DNA of 64,000 nt from CAWKMN01 sp963850765 (GTDB taxonomy: Bacteria; Chloroflexota; Anaerolineae; Aggregatilineales; Aggregatilineaceae): contig CAWKMN010000001.1 in NCBI GenBank assembly GCA_963850765.1, forward strand, positions 248,001 to 312,000, in the 5' to 3' direction. The notes below the pieces were generated by a model. That model was not told the origin of the DNA. It worked only from the letters and a program-made list of their open reading frames with translations, and made no database searches. How positions within the stretch are numbered: the stretch's first letter is position 1; every line of letters begins with the position of its first letter. The translations under genes and the position numbers were made by a program. Below are positions 8,358 to 17,172 of this stretch, one piece after another.

Positions 8358-10286
8358 TCAGGAAACCGGATTGAGATAGTGAGCTTCTCCGAGCTCGATC
8401 ACAGCCTGAAGCTGCTGAAGGGCATTGCCGCTTTCGCCCAGTTTCATCTCAGAGAGCCGGTCCAGTGCAGACGAAAACAACTCGGGGTTGATCCCGTTTT
8501 GGCTGCAGATGAGTTCCACAATGTACGGGTGCATCGTCGCGATGGTCTCTTCAGTCTCGGTGTGCAGTTCTTCGTGCAGTTTTTCGCCGGGCCGCATGCC
8601 GGTAAACTGGATCAGAATATCCTTGTTCGGAACCAGCCCCCGCATCCGGATCATCCGCTCGGCCAGTTCGACAATCCGCACGACCTCGCCCATCCGCAGC
8701 ATAAACAGATCATCGCCTTCGGTCAGGCACGCCGCGTGGATCACCAGATTCACAGCCTCGGGGATCGTCATAAAGTAGCGCGTCATTTCCGGGTCGGTGA
8801 CGGTGACGGGGCCGCCCGCGTCGATCTGGCGGGTGAAGGTCGGTACGACGCTGCCGCGGCTGCCGAGCACATTGCCGAAGCGCACCGAGGTGAATAACGT
8901 GTGGTGGCCGCCCTGCTTTTCCAGGGCGCCCTGCTGTGCCAGGGCGTGCATCAGCAGCTCGCAGATCCGCTTGCTGGCCCCCATAATACTGGCCGGCTTC
9001 ACAGCTTTATCGGTGGAGATCAGCACGAAACGTTCTGCGCCGTATTCGCGAGCCAGCAGGGCCACCTGTCGCGTGCCCGCGATGTTGACCCGCACGGCTT
9101 CGTTGGGATAGTCTTGCAGCATGGGAACATGCTTGTAAGCGGCCGAATGGAAGATCACCTGCGGGTGATAGGCTTCAAATACGCTGATAAGCGTCTGGCG
9201 GTTGGTAATGTCCGCCAGGAAGGGCACCAGAATGTCCTCGTTGGCCGTCGTCTTGATCTCCGTCATCAGGTCATAGATGCCGCTCTCGTTGTTGTCCAGC
9301 AGGATCAGCTTGACCGGATGGTAAGTCAACATCTGGCGGCACAGTTCGGAGCCAATCGAGCCGGCTGCGCCCGTAACAAGCACCACTTTGTGCGAGACAA
9401 ACGAAACATCCACGCCTTCATGCCAGCCCACCGGCTGCCGGCCCAAGAGATCTTCGGGCTGGAGATCGCGCAGCAGCGGCGTGTTCTGCGTGCGGCTCAG
9501 CGCGGCAAACACATCGGGGACGATCTTGATCTGCACGGTGGTCTCTTCGCACTGCTCCAGGATCTCACGGAAAGCGGACCCTTCGATATTGTGAATGGCC
9601 ACGACGATCAGATCGACCTGATATTGTTCAACCAACCGGGGGATGTCGATCCGTCGGCCCAACACCCGGCAGCCTTCGATCATCATGCCGCGTTTTTGCG
9701 GGTCATCGTCCACAAAACCCATGATGCGGTAGCGGGGTGAGCCTTCCGGCGCGCGATATTTGAGCCGCATGGCCGTGATCTGGCCCAAATCGCCCGCGCC
9801 GACGATCAGCACTCTTTTGGTGGCATCAGGAAACTCCATGTGCCAGATCGCGCGCCAGCGCCAGCGCAGCCCGGTGATCAGACGAGTCTGATAGCGGACA
9901 GCAACCGATCCATTCATGGCGATTCCACCGCCGACCAGCACGACGCTCAGGGGAAACGGCCGGGGCGTGATTAAGAAATCGAGCGCGAGCAAGAGCATTG
10001 TCGCAATCACATGCGCGATGATAAGGACCTGGGCTTCGTGCCCGCTGGTTCGCGCCCAAATACGGTGATAAGCACCAAACGCATAAAGGAAAAAGAGACT
10101 GATAATGACAGCGCCCAGAGTAAAAAGGCGTTCGTTCGACGTAAAAGACGTGATAAAATGCTCGCGGCGAATGGAATAGGTCATCCAGTAGGCGGCGACC
10201 ACCATCACGGCATCGGCTGCGGCTAACCACAGAAACTGCTTGAGCCACTGACGATCCCGACGAGCGAACCATTTAGCCCCAGCCAT
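8358..10286 (-). CDS. CapD-like polysaccharide biosynthesis protein (nucleoside-diphosphate-sugar epimerase/dehydratase)
   Basis: Membrane-anchored sugar-nucleotide enzyme, 642 residues, as in the WbpM/CapD/FlaA1-long family. The N-terminal region has about four hydrophobic helices (residues 15-125). It is followed by a first Rossmann domain with VLIVGAGDLGQ (about 155) and a second, catalytic SDR domain with VVLVTGAAGSIGSEL (about 300). Family motifs include YKHVPMLQDYPNEA, VLISTDKAV, and the region around MTRYFMTIPEAVNLV. The substrate is probably a UDP-activated N-acetylated hexosamine, used to make an unusual sugar for surface polysaccharide. It is the last gene of the DUF4012 and Wzz/kinase group, and a terminator follows it. 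Confidence 0.92.
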   Translation of the reverse strand: MAGAKWFARRDRQWLKQFLWLAAADAVMVVAAYWMTYSIRREHFITSFTSNERLFTLGAVIISLFFLYAFGAYHRIWARTSGHEAQVLIIAHVIATMLLLALDFLITPRPFPLSVVLVGGGIAMNGSVAVRYQTRLITGLRWRWRAIWHMEFPDATKRVLIVGAGDLGQITAMRLKYRAPEGSPRYRIMGFVDDDPQKRGMMIEGCRVLGRRIDIPRLVEQYQVDLIVVAIHNIEGSAFREILEQCEETTVQIKIVPDVFAALSRTQNTPLLRDLQPEDLLGRQPVGWHEGVDVSFVSHKVVLVTGAAGSIGSELCRQMLTYHPVKLILLDNNESGIYDLMTEIKTTANEDILVPFLADITNRQTLISVFEAYHPQVIFHSAAYKHVPMLQDYPNEAVRVNIAGTRQVALLAREYGAERFVLISTDKAVKPASIMGASKRICELLMHALAQQGALEKQGGHHTLFTSVRFGNVLGSRGSVVPTFTRQIDAGGPVTVTDPEMTRYFMTIPEAVNLVIHAACLTEGDDLFMLRMGEVVRIVELAERMIRMRGLVPNKDILIQFTGMRPGEKLHEELHTETEETIATMHPYIVELICSQNGINPELFSSALDRLSEMKLGESGNALQQLQAVIELGEAHYLNPVS

Positions 10287-10477
10287 GATTCGTTCTCCCT
10301 TTAACCTAAAAAACCCGCTGTTTTATCGAGGAATTGGATTTTCGAAATGAGTTAAGCCGAGCCCTAGAGCTTGCACTGCTTGACTAGTATATCACTCTTT
10401 ATATGAACTGAGTGCATTTCAAACAAAGTTAAGACAAATTGCTGATACTCTCATTTGTTTTGCTCATATCAACCCGC
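10287..10477. other. intergenic gap upstream of the CapD-like gene
   Basis: This 191-base gap is AT-richer than its surroundings. It presumably contains the promoter of the minus-strand CapD-like gene. A TATACT hexamer on the minus strand near 10385-10390 could be a -10 element, but no matching -35 box is clear, so I do not call a promoter. Confidence 0.35.
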
Positions 10478-12520
10478 TTAAGTATCGAAGATAATCTCGA
10501 TTTCTTCATCAGAAATCAATTCAATGCGGAACTCCACGATTGGTTTTTCCAGGCTGTAGCTGGCGGCGGCAGCCGGTGTGACGCTGATCACTTCCGCGCC
10601 TTCGGGCAGCGTCACCTGGACGTTGACAAACTCTCCCAACATGCCCGGCTGTTTTTGTATTACGAGCTTATACCGCCAGTAGGCTCCGGCGTTCTCGACC
10701 AGGGCGGGAGCCGTATAGGAATACTGGAAGCGCCTGCTTTCGTTATAGTCGAGCGTCAAATTCGACACGAAGATCGTATGCTCGTCCGTCGGCACGACGG
10801 TTGGCTCGACCATGATCTCGTTCGTACCCGTAAGGGTTGCGCCAGCGGGAACCATCACCTGAATCAGGCTGTTATAGTTGATCGAGCCGTGCTGCGGCCC
10901 AACCGCGGGATCATTTTCGGCCACGCGCGCCGAATAATCGTATCCGATGGCGAGGCGGCTCTTCAGCGACCTGTCCGGCTGAATCTCGACGTCATAGGTA
11001 AGCTGGCGGTTCACCGAGCGATTGGCTTTGTTACCCAGGTTCGCATCCACTACCATCAGGTAGTCGTTGGCCGTGCCAGGCTCCTGCGCACCCAACCACC
11101 CCAACACATCCATCGCCCGGTTGAGTTCCTGGTTGGTGAAATAGATCATGATGTGCTTTTCCTGGAGCGCCTGCAATGCCGCGCCGCGCATGTCAATCGC
11201 GGTCATGGAATCGACGCTTTGCCAGTCCTGGAAAATCTGCCGGTACAGGGCCGCCAAAAACTGCTTATGATTGATGTCATCACTGTGGTCGGCACGGATC
11301 TCGTAAATCTTCTCGCGGAAGTTCTCGCCAGATACGTCGACATCATATTGCTCGACGGTGATCCCGCCGAGACCCTTCAGAAGATACTCGAAGCCGGCAA
11401 GGTCAATCGCAATGACACCATCGACCGGGCTTTGGGGGTTGTCTCCCTGGTCATAGTACCAGGCCGACATCGCCGCAGTTGATGGGAAATCGGCGTACCA
11501 ACTCCCGTCCCACGCCGCATAAACGGCGGGTTCATAGGGAATCCACCACTCAGGCACCGGGACCTCGCTGGACATTTCGACCGGGGGAGGATTCGGGCTG
11601 GTCGCGGTCGAGGGATAATAATCATAATCGACAACTCGCCCATTCCGTACCGTAATCCACCCGTAGGTGCTGATATATCCGCCAGATGGGCGCAGTTCGT
11701 CACTGTTCTGCGACAGAACGAGATAGGTCTGGTCATCCTCCAGGCCCAGCGCGGCCGTGAGCAGGGTGGGCGAATCAAGCAGGGTCTGGTTGATGTCCTG
11801 AAGCTGATCCAGGAACTTGCTCAGGCTGTCAATGGTGATGATCAGATCGGGAGACACACTCTCGTGGGAAAGATCGGTGATAATCGATTGGGCAAGGTCC
11901 AACTCCTGACCCGCAGTCATAAAACGCCGGCGCCCCAATCCCAGCAGTTCGACCACGCGCTCGCCAGATGAGATCTGCGCGACGACGCTTTCTTCCTGGC
12001 CGCCTTCTGTCAGGAAAAAGATGGCCGGTTTGATGCCAACGAGCATATTATTGGCCGCCAGCGATAAATGCTGTGCGGCTTCGAGCGCCTGCCACGAAGC
12101 GCTGAATTCACCACTGGCGAAAGCCAGCGGGCGCAGTACGATCATCTGCCGGCGGGCCGAACTCAGACTGGCGGAAAAGTCGTTCACGCCCCGTTCGAGG
12201 CGTTCGAAGTCGTTCAGCGTAAGCTCGGTGCCCGGCTTATCGCTCAGGGCGTACCAGGTTCGGTCCAGCCGCTCCCAGGAATCATACACTTTGTCGCGTG
12301 CGCTCACGGCGAGCAGCACGCCGCTCATCCCAATAGCGGCAATTATACCGAGGCCGGCCAGCAGCAGAACCCGCCAGTTGTAGCGCCCGATCCGCCGTCG
12401 GAGGTGCCGCAGCCACCGATTGTGTGACCCGTGCCGGCGGCGGCGTTTGCGGCGTTGTATTTGAGTAAGCTCCTGGCTTTCAAACAGGTCCGGCAGCGAA
12501 GGGCTTTCTACTTCTGGCAT
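10478..12520 (-). CDS. DUF4012 domain-containing membrane protein
   Basis: About 680 residues, starting at the ATG at 12518-12520 (a GTG lies one codon upstream). A basic cytoplasmic N terminus (RRKRRRRHGSHNR) precedes a single membrane helix (VLLLAGLGIIAAIGMSGVLLAV), so most of the protein is outside the membrane. The large extracellular part has the DUF4012 features: a helical segment with LSLAANNMLVGIKPAIFFL, then LVLSQNSDELRPSGGYISTYG and DGVIAIDLAGFEYLL. The function of DUF4012 is not established, but such genes commonly sit in exopolysaccharide loci, and this one lies between a Wzz/kinase and a CapD-like gene. A role in polymer export or display is an inference. Confidence 0.85.
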   Translation of the reverse strand: MPEVESPSLPDLFESQELTQIQRRKRRRRHGSHNRWLRHLRRRIGRYNWRVLLLAGLGIIAAIGMSGVLLAVSARDKVYDSWERLDRTWYALSDKPGTELTLNDFERLERGVNDFSASLSSARRQMIVLRPLAFASGEFSASWQALEAAQHLSLAANNMLVGIKPAIFFLTEGGQEESVVAQISSGERVVELLGLGRRRFMTAGQELDLAQSIITDLSHESVSPDLIITIDSLSKFLDQLQDINQTLLDSPTLLTAALGLEDDQTYLVLSQNSDELRPSGGYISTYGWITVRNGRVVDYDYYPSTATSPNPPPVEMSSEVPVPEWWIPYEPAVYAAWDGSWYADFPSTAAMSAWYYDQGDNPQSPVDGVIAIDLAGFEYLLKGLGGITVEQYDVDVSGENFREKIYEIRADHSDDINHKQFLAALYRQIFQDWQSVDSMTAIDMRGAALQALQEKHIMIYFTNQELNRAMDVLGWLGAQEPGTANDYLMVVDANLGNKANRSVNRQLTYDVEIQPDRSLKSRLAIGYDYSARVAENDPAVGPQHGSINYNSLIQVMVPAGATLTGTNEIMVEPTVVPTDEHTIFVSNLTLDYNESRRFQYSYTAPALVENAGAYWRYKLVIQKQPGMLGEFVNVQVTLPEGAEVISVTPAAAASYSLEKPIVEFRIELISDEEIEIIFDT

Positions 12521-12605
12521 CACGTCTAACCTATCTCTAGCCCACCAATTACGACGCGACGAGCATCTCGGCTCATCGCGGCAGCGAGTGTCCCATCCAG
12601 CGTGA

Positions 12606-14282
12606 CTAACCGGGTTTGTTTGATGTACTGGTTTTGGAACTGGAATCGCTGTAGTAGTAATAATAGTAACCGTAGCCGTAGCCGTAGTCGCCGCGATCGC
12701 GCGGGTTCACGGCGTTGAGCACTATCCCGGCCACCTTGACGTTGAGCTGATCAAACTGTTCCTTGACGTTCGTGGCCGCGGCGCGCCGGGTACCCTTGGC
12801 TTCGAGCACCAGCACCACGGGCACATCCACCGCCGAGGCCAGCACCGCGCTGTCGGCTACCACCAGGGCGGGAGGGGTATCGAACAGAATGATGTCGATG
12901 TCTTCCCGGTTGCGAAATTCCTGGAACCAGCGCTGCATTGACGCCGAGCCTAACACCTCAGTCGGGTTGAGCGGAATATGTCCGCTGCACACCACGCGCA
13001 GGCCCGGAATTTCCGTATCGCGGATACATTCGTCCAGGCTGCGCAGCGAGCGCCGCCGGTTATCGGCGTCGGCGGCCAGATCGCCGGGGTTAACGGAGAG
13101 CAGGGTCGAAAGCCCGACATTGTTATCCAGGTTAAAAATCTCATGCACACGAGGCCGCCGCAGGTCGGCATCGACCAGCAGCACGCGCCATCCGGCCATC
13201 GCCATCGTCACCGCGAGATTCGCCGTCGTGACGGTCTTGCCTTCCGATGGGCCGGGGCTGGTGACGATATACACGCCTTTGTTGGAACTGCCATTGGAGG
13301 AAAACAGCAGGTTGGTGCGGAGCGTCCTGTATTCCTCCGAGATCGGCGAGCCGGGGTCGCGGTAGGTGATCAAACGCTGGTGGTAATTGTCGCGCGGCTT
13401 GCCGAAGCGCGAAATCGCCGCGAGGGTCGGCGCACCGAGCAGTTGGGTCGCTTCACTGGGCGAGCGGATCGTGTCGTCCAGATATTCGATCAGCAGGACC
13501 AGCCCGGCCGCCAGCGCCCCCCCCACCATCGCGCCCAGGATAGTCTGGGTGAACAGGTTGCTGCCAATTGGTGAATTCTGGATGCGGGCCTGCTCGATTA
13601 TGGTCAGGGCGTTGGTTCGCTGCTGCAAGCTCGTGATGTTCGACTGGAAAAAGGCGATATTGGATGAGGCCTGATTGATCTGTTCAACTAACTGGTTACG
13701 CAGCTCGCGGAGCGTTTCAAGTTCATCAGGGTCGGTCTCGGCCGAGATTTGCGTGTTCAGACTCTCCAGGTCGATACGGAACTGCACCAGTTCTTCCTGG
13801 AGCCGATCAATTTCCCCTTTTTGCATTGAAATCTGATCTTCCTGTTCGGGAGTCAGGTTACTGGGGCTTTTGGCGATCAGTTGCTGGGCGACTTCGTTCG
13901 CCATATCGGCAGCCAGGATGGGATCGGTATAGGTCACCGTCAGGACCATCATGGCGGTCCCTTCGATCACGCTCGCTGCAATCGACCCGCGCAATCCGTC
14001 TGGGGTCAGCGGGAAATCACCGGCTTCGACGGCGGCCTCGGCAACATCGTAACTGCGCGCGAGCACCACATAGTTCTGCGCCAGTTGTTCTGCCGTATAC
14101 ATGCCCGAAATATCCGGGTTCGGATCGATGATGGCGGTGCCGACCTGGATCGTAACCGATGACTGGTAGAGATTAGGCTGCTGATTCGCACGCAAGAACG
14201 CCGCGCCACCCGCCAGAAAAGCGCCTAGGAACAACAACCAGAACCATTTTCTGAACAAGCGGAAATAGGTTACGAGTTCCAT
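12606..14282 (-). CDS. Wzz/tyrosine autokinase, polysaccharide chain-length regulator
   Basis: A 558-residue fusion of a Wzz-type chain-length domain with a BY-kinase domain. The N terminus has a membrane helix (WFWLLFLGAFLAGGAAF), an extracellular coiled-coil region at about 120-235 (QEDQISMQKGEIDRLQEELV) and a second helix at about 242-265. The cytoplasmic kinase has Walker A SPGPSEGKTVTTANL (about 338), Walker A-prime LLVDADLRRPRVHEIF and Walker B IDIILFDTPPA. The C-terminal tail is a tyrosine cluster (YGYGYGYYYYYY), the expected autophosphorylation site. It is the first gene of the exopolysaccharide block and probably controls polymer length through cycles of tyrosine phosphorylation. Confidence 0.93.
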   Translation of the reverse strand: MELVTYFRLFRKWFWLLFLGAFLAGGAAFLRANQQPNLYQSSVTIQVGTAIIDPNPDISGMYTAEQLAQNYVVLARSYDVAEAAVEAGDFPLTPDGLRGSIAASVIEGTAMMVLTVTYTDPILAADMANEVAQQLIAKSPSNLTPEQEDQISMQKGEIDRLQEELVQFRIDLESLNTQISAETDPDELETLRELRNQLVEQINQASSNIAFFQSNITSLQQRTNALTIIEQARIQNSPIGSNLFTQTILGAMVGGALAAGLVLLIEYLDDTIRSPSEATQLLGAPTLAAISRFGKPRDNYHQRLITYRDPGSPISEEYRTLRTNLLFSSNGSSNKGVYIVTSPGPSEGKTVTTANLAVTMAMAGWRVLLVDADLRRPRVHEIFNLDNNVGLSTLLSVNPGDLAADADNRRRSLRSLDECIRDTEIPGLRVVCSGHIPLNPTEVLGSASMQRWFQEFRNREDIDIILFDTPPALVVADSAVLASAVDVPVVLVLEAKGTRRAAATNVKEQFDQLNVKVAGIVLNAVNPRDRGDYGYGYGYYYYYYSDSSSKTSTSNKPG

Positions 14283-14727
14283 CTTAGCAAACTTCCAATT
14301 CTCTAAAGCCGAGCGGGCGGTGGGATTGACCTAAAATAACCGGAATCGGGTTAAAAGCAAAAAAATTCATGGATTTTTCGGGAAGATTGGTCCAAATGCT
14401 TCTGGCACCAAAATCCCACATGGGATATGATGAACTTGCGAAAAAGCTGGAAACGAGCGTATTATAAAGGCATTAAAACAGCTTCAGGGCCGAGACCTTA
14501 ATCTTGCTATAAACAACTCTAATATTTTTGAAATTATTTCTCGGAATAAAGTGCATATCCCACCCGGGCACTTTATTGTACCAGCCCGATGTGAGAATGT
14601 CATGTTCCGGGGTTGTCAAAAGAATATTTCCGAATGAAATAAGCGGGGGGGGGATGGCTGTGAGATGCTCCCAGGCTAGCCCCAATCAAATCAGATCATG
14701 TTGAAGCACAAGTATAAGGAGTTATCC
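14283..14727. other. AT-rich divergent intergenic region
   Basis: This 445-base region lies between the divergent Wzz/kinase and SH3/propeller genes and is clearly AT-richer than the coding flanks. It should hold both promoters, but I could not place them with confidence. At 14413-14426 there is a perfect inverted repeat with arms ATCCCA and TGGGAT and a two-base spacer. At about 14335-14350 a weaker AACC/GGTT repeat occurs. Either could be an operator. A 70-codon frame on the minus strand (14473-14685) has no recognisable protein character, and I do not call it. Confidence 0.5.
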
Positions 14728-16992
14728 ATGCATCCTAGACTTCTCGTTCCACTTATTCTGATGTTGGTGCTAACGCTGGTGATCACCCCTGGCGTGGGGC
14801 TGGCGCAGGATGGCTATGAGCAGCTGGCATCACGCGCGCTTTCCAGCCTGGGAACCAACTGTGCCGCAACTGGCGTTAACCAGTTGTGCCTTGCTTACGA
14901 CAATGTCGAGGTCGGCTTCACCGGCACGGCTCCCACCGGTTTTTCCGGCGTACCGGGCGACGAAGCGGAGTTGACCGAGGTATCCAGTGTGCAGACCACG
15001 GCGGCCAATCTGACCAACTCCACCCTGGGTATGGCTGTCATGTACGTCAAGACCACCAACATTCCCGGCGCGCTGACCGACCTGTCGGCCATGTTTATGA
15101 TGGTCGGTGACGTTCAGGTGACGAACATGGTCGCGCCCGGCGAAGCTTTTTTGCCCGGTGCCCTGGTGGATGTGACGACGTCCGCGCAGGCTGATCTGCG
15201 GGCTGCGCCCGGAGCGGACGCGCGTGTCCTGGGAACAGTCGCTAACGGCACGCTGCTTCAGGCCGATGCCGTCAGTCCGGGTGGGGCGTGGGTGCGCGTG
15301 ATGTACGTGGATCAGATCGCCTGGGTCAGCAGCGAACTGCTGGGCACCGCAGCCGGTGTCGAAACACTGCCGGTGGTGACTCGCGACAGCCGCACGCCGA
15401 TGCAGGTCATCACACTGCGCACCGGCGGCGGTACACCGCCATCGCTCGCTATCCCGCCCGATGTGCTGGCCGTGCAAAGCCCCAAAGATACGACCATCGA
15501 AATCTGGGTGAATGAGATTCACCTGATGATCAACGGCACTATTTTCCTGCGCACACTGCCTGATGGCCGTATCCAACTGCTCACCGCTCACGGCGAGACG
15601 ACCGCCTACCCCGGAACTTCGCAGGAAGTCGGGACAGTGGCCGGGACGTCGGTGCTCCTGGGCGGCGGCACCTGGACGGAGTGGCAGGTTCTCCGGCAGG
15701 GTGACTGGGACTTCTATTCCTTCTTTGAGAAGCTCCCTACCAATATCATCATCATTATCATCATTCTGCCGGACATCATTACGCCGTCGGGGATTGTTCC
15801 GCAGCCGCCTGTAATCGTCATTATATTTGACGAGGGCGAAATCACGATTATTATCCCCATCCCGCCGCCGTTCGTGCGCATACCCGTGGAATTTGGCGAC
15901 GTGGGCGAAGACCTGGACCGTCTGGCGTGGGAGCCGTTTGAGATCGGCAATGCGGTCTGCGAGCCGGTTCTGACGCTCTACCACAGCAACACCACCGGCG
16001 ACTGGGATATCTACAGCCTGGCCGAGAATGGGCTGAGCGAAGATGGCAATAACATTTCGCATGATGCCACCGGCCCTGACGTGATGCCGAGCTATTCGCA
16101 GGATGGGCAGTGGGTAGTCTACGCCACGACTCGCTACATGCTCGGTGGATGGGAAATCCAGGCCAGCCAGATCAACGGCCCGCTGGAAGCGCGCGTAACG
16201 TTTAATTCCGGCACGGACATCAACCCGGTGTGGGGCCCTGGCAACCTGATCGCCTGGGAAAGCAACGGCTATGGCAACTGGGAGCTGAACATGCTCGACG
16301 TGTCGGCCGATGGCATGCCGATCCGCCTGACCGAAGATGCCGCCAATGACATCAACCCGTACTGGTTCCCGGACGGCGAGCGGCTGGTCTTCCAGAGCGA
16401 TCGCGATGGCGAATGGGAAGTCTACGAACTGAACGTAAACACGCTGGCGGTGACGCAGCTGACCGACAACGATACCGAGGATATGGATCCCGTTATCTCG
16501 CGCGATGGGTCGCAGATGGCGTGGCTCCAGTTGGATGAGTTCGGCGTGGTTAACCTGTGGGTGATGGACCTGGGCACGATGGAAGCCCGCCAGCTTACCG
16601 AGCTTGGTGTTGACGTGTCCGGCCCCATGTTCGCGCCCGATGATGCTCTCATCGCGTTCTACGCGGATGTGGACGGTGATGATGACGTGTTCGGGGTTTA
16701 TCTGGACACGGACACGATCGTGCCGGTCACGGAGAACGATGATGTTGAGGACCGCGCGCCGACCTTCCGCTGCAACGAACCGCGCGTTGTCGTCTATCAC
16801 TCCGATCAGATGTCGGACGACGAGCATCCCAGCCAGTTCGAGATCTTCGAGGCGCGGATCCCGGTCGTCGGTGCCCCGCCAGCCCCGCCCACCCGCCTGA
16901 CGTTTGATGTGGATGGTATCGATCTCTTCGCCGAGTCGGATGCCCACGAGGAACGCGAGAGCAAAGAGGGCACGGTGCCTGTCCACCCGTAA
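14728..16992 (+). CDS. secreted SH3 domain and WD40-like (TolB-type) propeller protein
   Basis: Exported protein of about 754 residues. I chose the ATG at 14728 because AAGGAG lies seven bases upstream and the signal peptide (MHPRLLVPLILMLVLTLVITPGVGLAQ) starts there. A region of unknown type (about 30-140) is followed by a bacterial SH3 domain (about 145-205, VTTSAQADLRAAPG to VDQIAWVSSELLG). Next comes a FecR-like beta segment (INGTIFLRTLPDGRIQLL). A strikingly isoleucine- and proline-rich stretch at about 340-390 leads to four or more PD40 propeller repeats with SNTTGDWDIYSL, ESNGYGNWELNML and FQSDRDGEWEVYEL. A surface binding or sensing role is plausible; no catalytic domain is seen. Confidence 0.82.
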   Translation: MHPRLLVPLILMLVLTLVITPGVGLAQDGYEQLASRALSSLGTNCAATGVNQLCLAYDNVEVGFTGTAPTGFSGVPGDEAELTEVSSVQTTAANLTNSTLGMAVMYVKTTNIPGALTDLSAMFMMVGDVQVTNMVAPGEAFLPGALVDVTTSAQADLRAAPGADARVLGTVANGTLLQADAVSPGGAWVRVMYVDQIAWVSSELLGTAAGVETLPVVTRDSRTPMQVITLRTGGGTPPSLAIPPDVLAVQSPKDTTIEIWVNEIHLMINGTIFLRTLPDGRIQLLTAHGETTAYPGTSQEVGTVAGTSVLLGGGTWTEWQVLRQGDWDFYSFFEKLPTNIIIIIIILPDIITPSGIVPQPPVIVIIFDEGEITIIIPIPPPFVRIPVEFGDVGEDLDRLAWEPFEIGNAVCEPVLTLYHSNTTGDWDIYSLAENGLSEDGNNISHDATGPDVMPSYSQDGQWVVYATTRYMLGGWEIQASQINGPLEARVTFNSGTDINPVWGPGNLIAWESNGYGNWELNMLDVSADGMPIRLTEDAANDINPYWFPDGERLVFQSDRDGEWEVYELNVNTLAVTQLTDNDTEDMDPVISRDGSQMAWLQLDEFGVVNLWVMDLGTMEARQLTELGVDVSGPMFAPDDALIAFYADVDGDDDVFGVYLDTDTIVPVTENDDVEDRAPTFRCNEPRVVVYHSDQMSDDEHPSQFEIFEARIPVVGAPPAPPTRLTFDVDGIDLFAESDAHEERESKEGTVPVHP

Positions 16993-17013
16993 CGGGTCCC
17001 CGTAATCAACAAC

Positions 17014-17046
17014 AAACAGCCGCATGTCAACGTGCGGCTGTTTCTT
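17014..17046 (+). terminator. intrinsic terminator after the SH3/propeller gene
   Basis: The arms AAACAGCCGCAT and GTGCGGCTGTTT (with one wobble) enclose a short loop and are followed by TCTTTATC. It starts about 20 bases past the stop codon. Confidence 0.85.
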
Positions 17047-17097
17047 TATCTATTCCAGTCTAGCCCCGCCCTGAAGCAACCATCCTGGTATCTTTTG

Positions 17098-17125
17098 GTA
17101 GGGGCGTATTGCGATACGCCCCTAC
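17098..17125. repeat. short palindromic repeat, GTAGGGGCGTAT family
   Basis: A 28-base palindrome with arms GTAGGGGCGTATTG and its complement, here with one internal mismatch (GCGATACG). It lies between two convergent genes. It matches the copy at 63658-63685, inside pyrD, at all but one position. Confidence 0.9.
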
Positions 17126-17172
17126 GCTGCCAACCGTCTGCTCCGGTTCGGAGCTAGGGGTTAGAACCGCCT

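Noticed and set aside
14473..14685. A 70-codon frame in the AT-rich intergenic region
   Set aside because: No ribosome site, no domain and no neighbour relation; chance frame in a promoter region.
14830..17025. A 731-codon open frame on the minus strand
   Set aside because: Shadow of the SH3/propeller gene, whose signal peptide, domains and ribosome site are on the plus strand.
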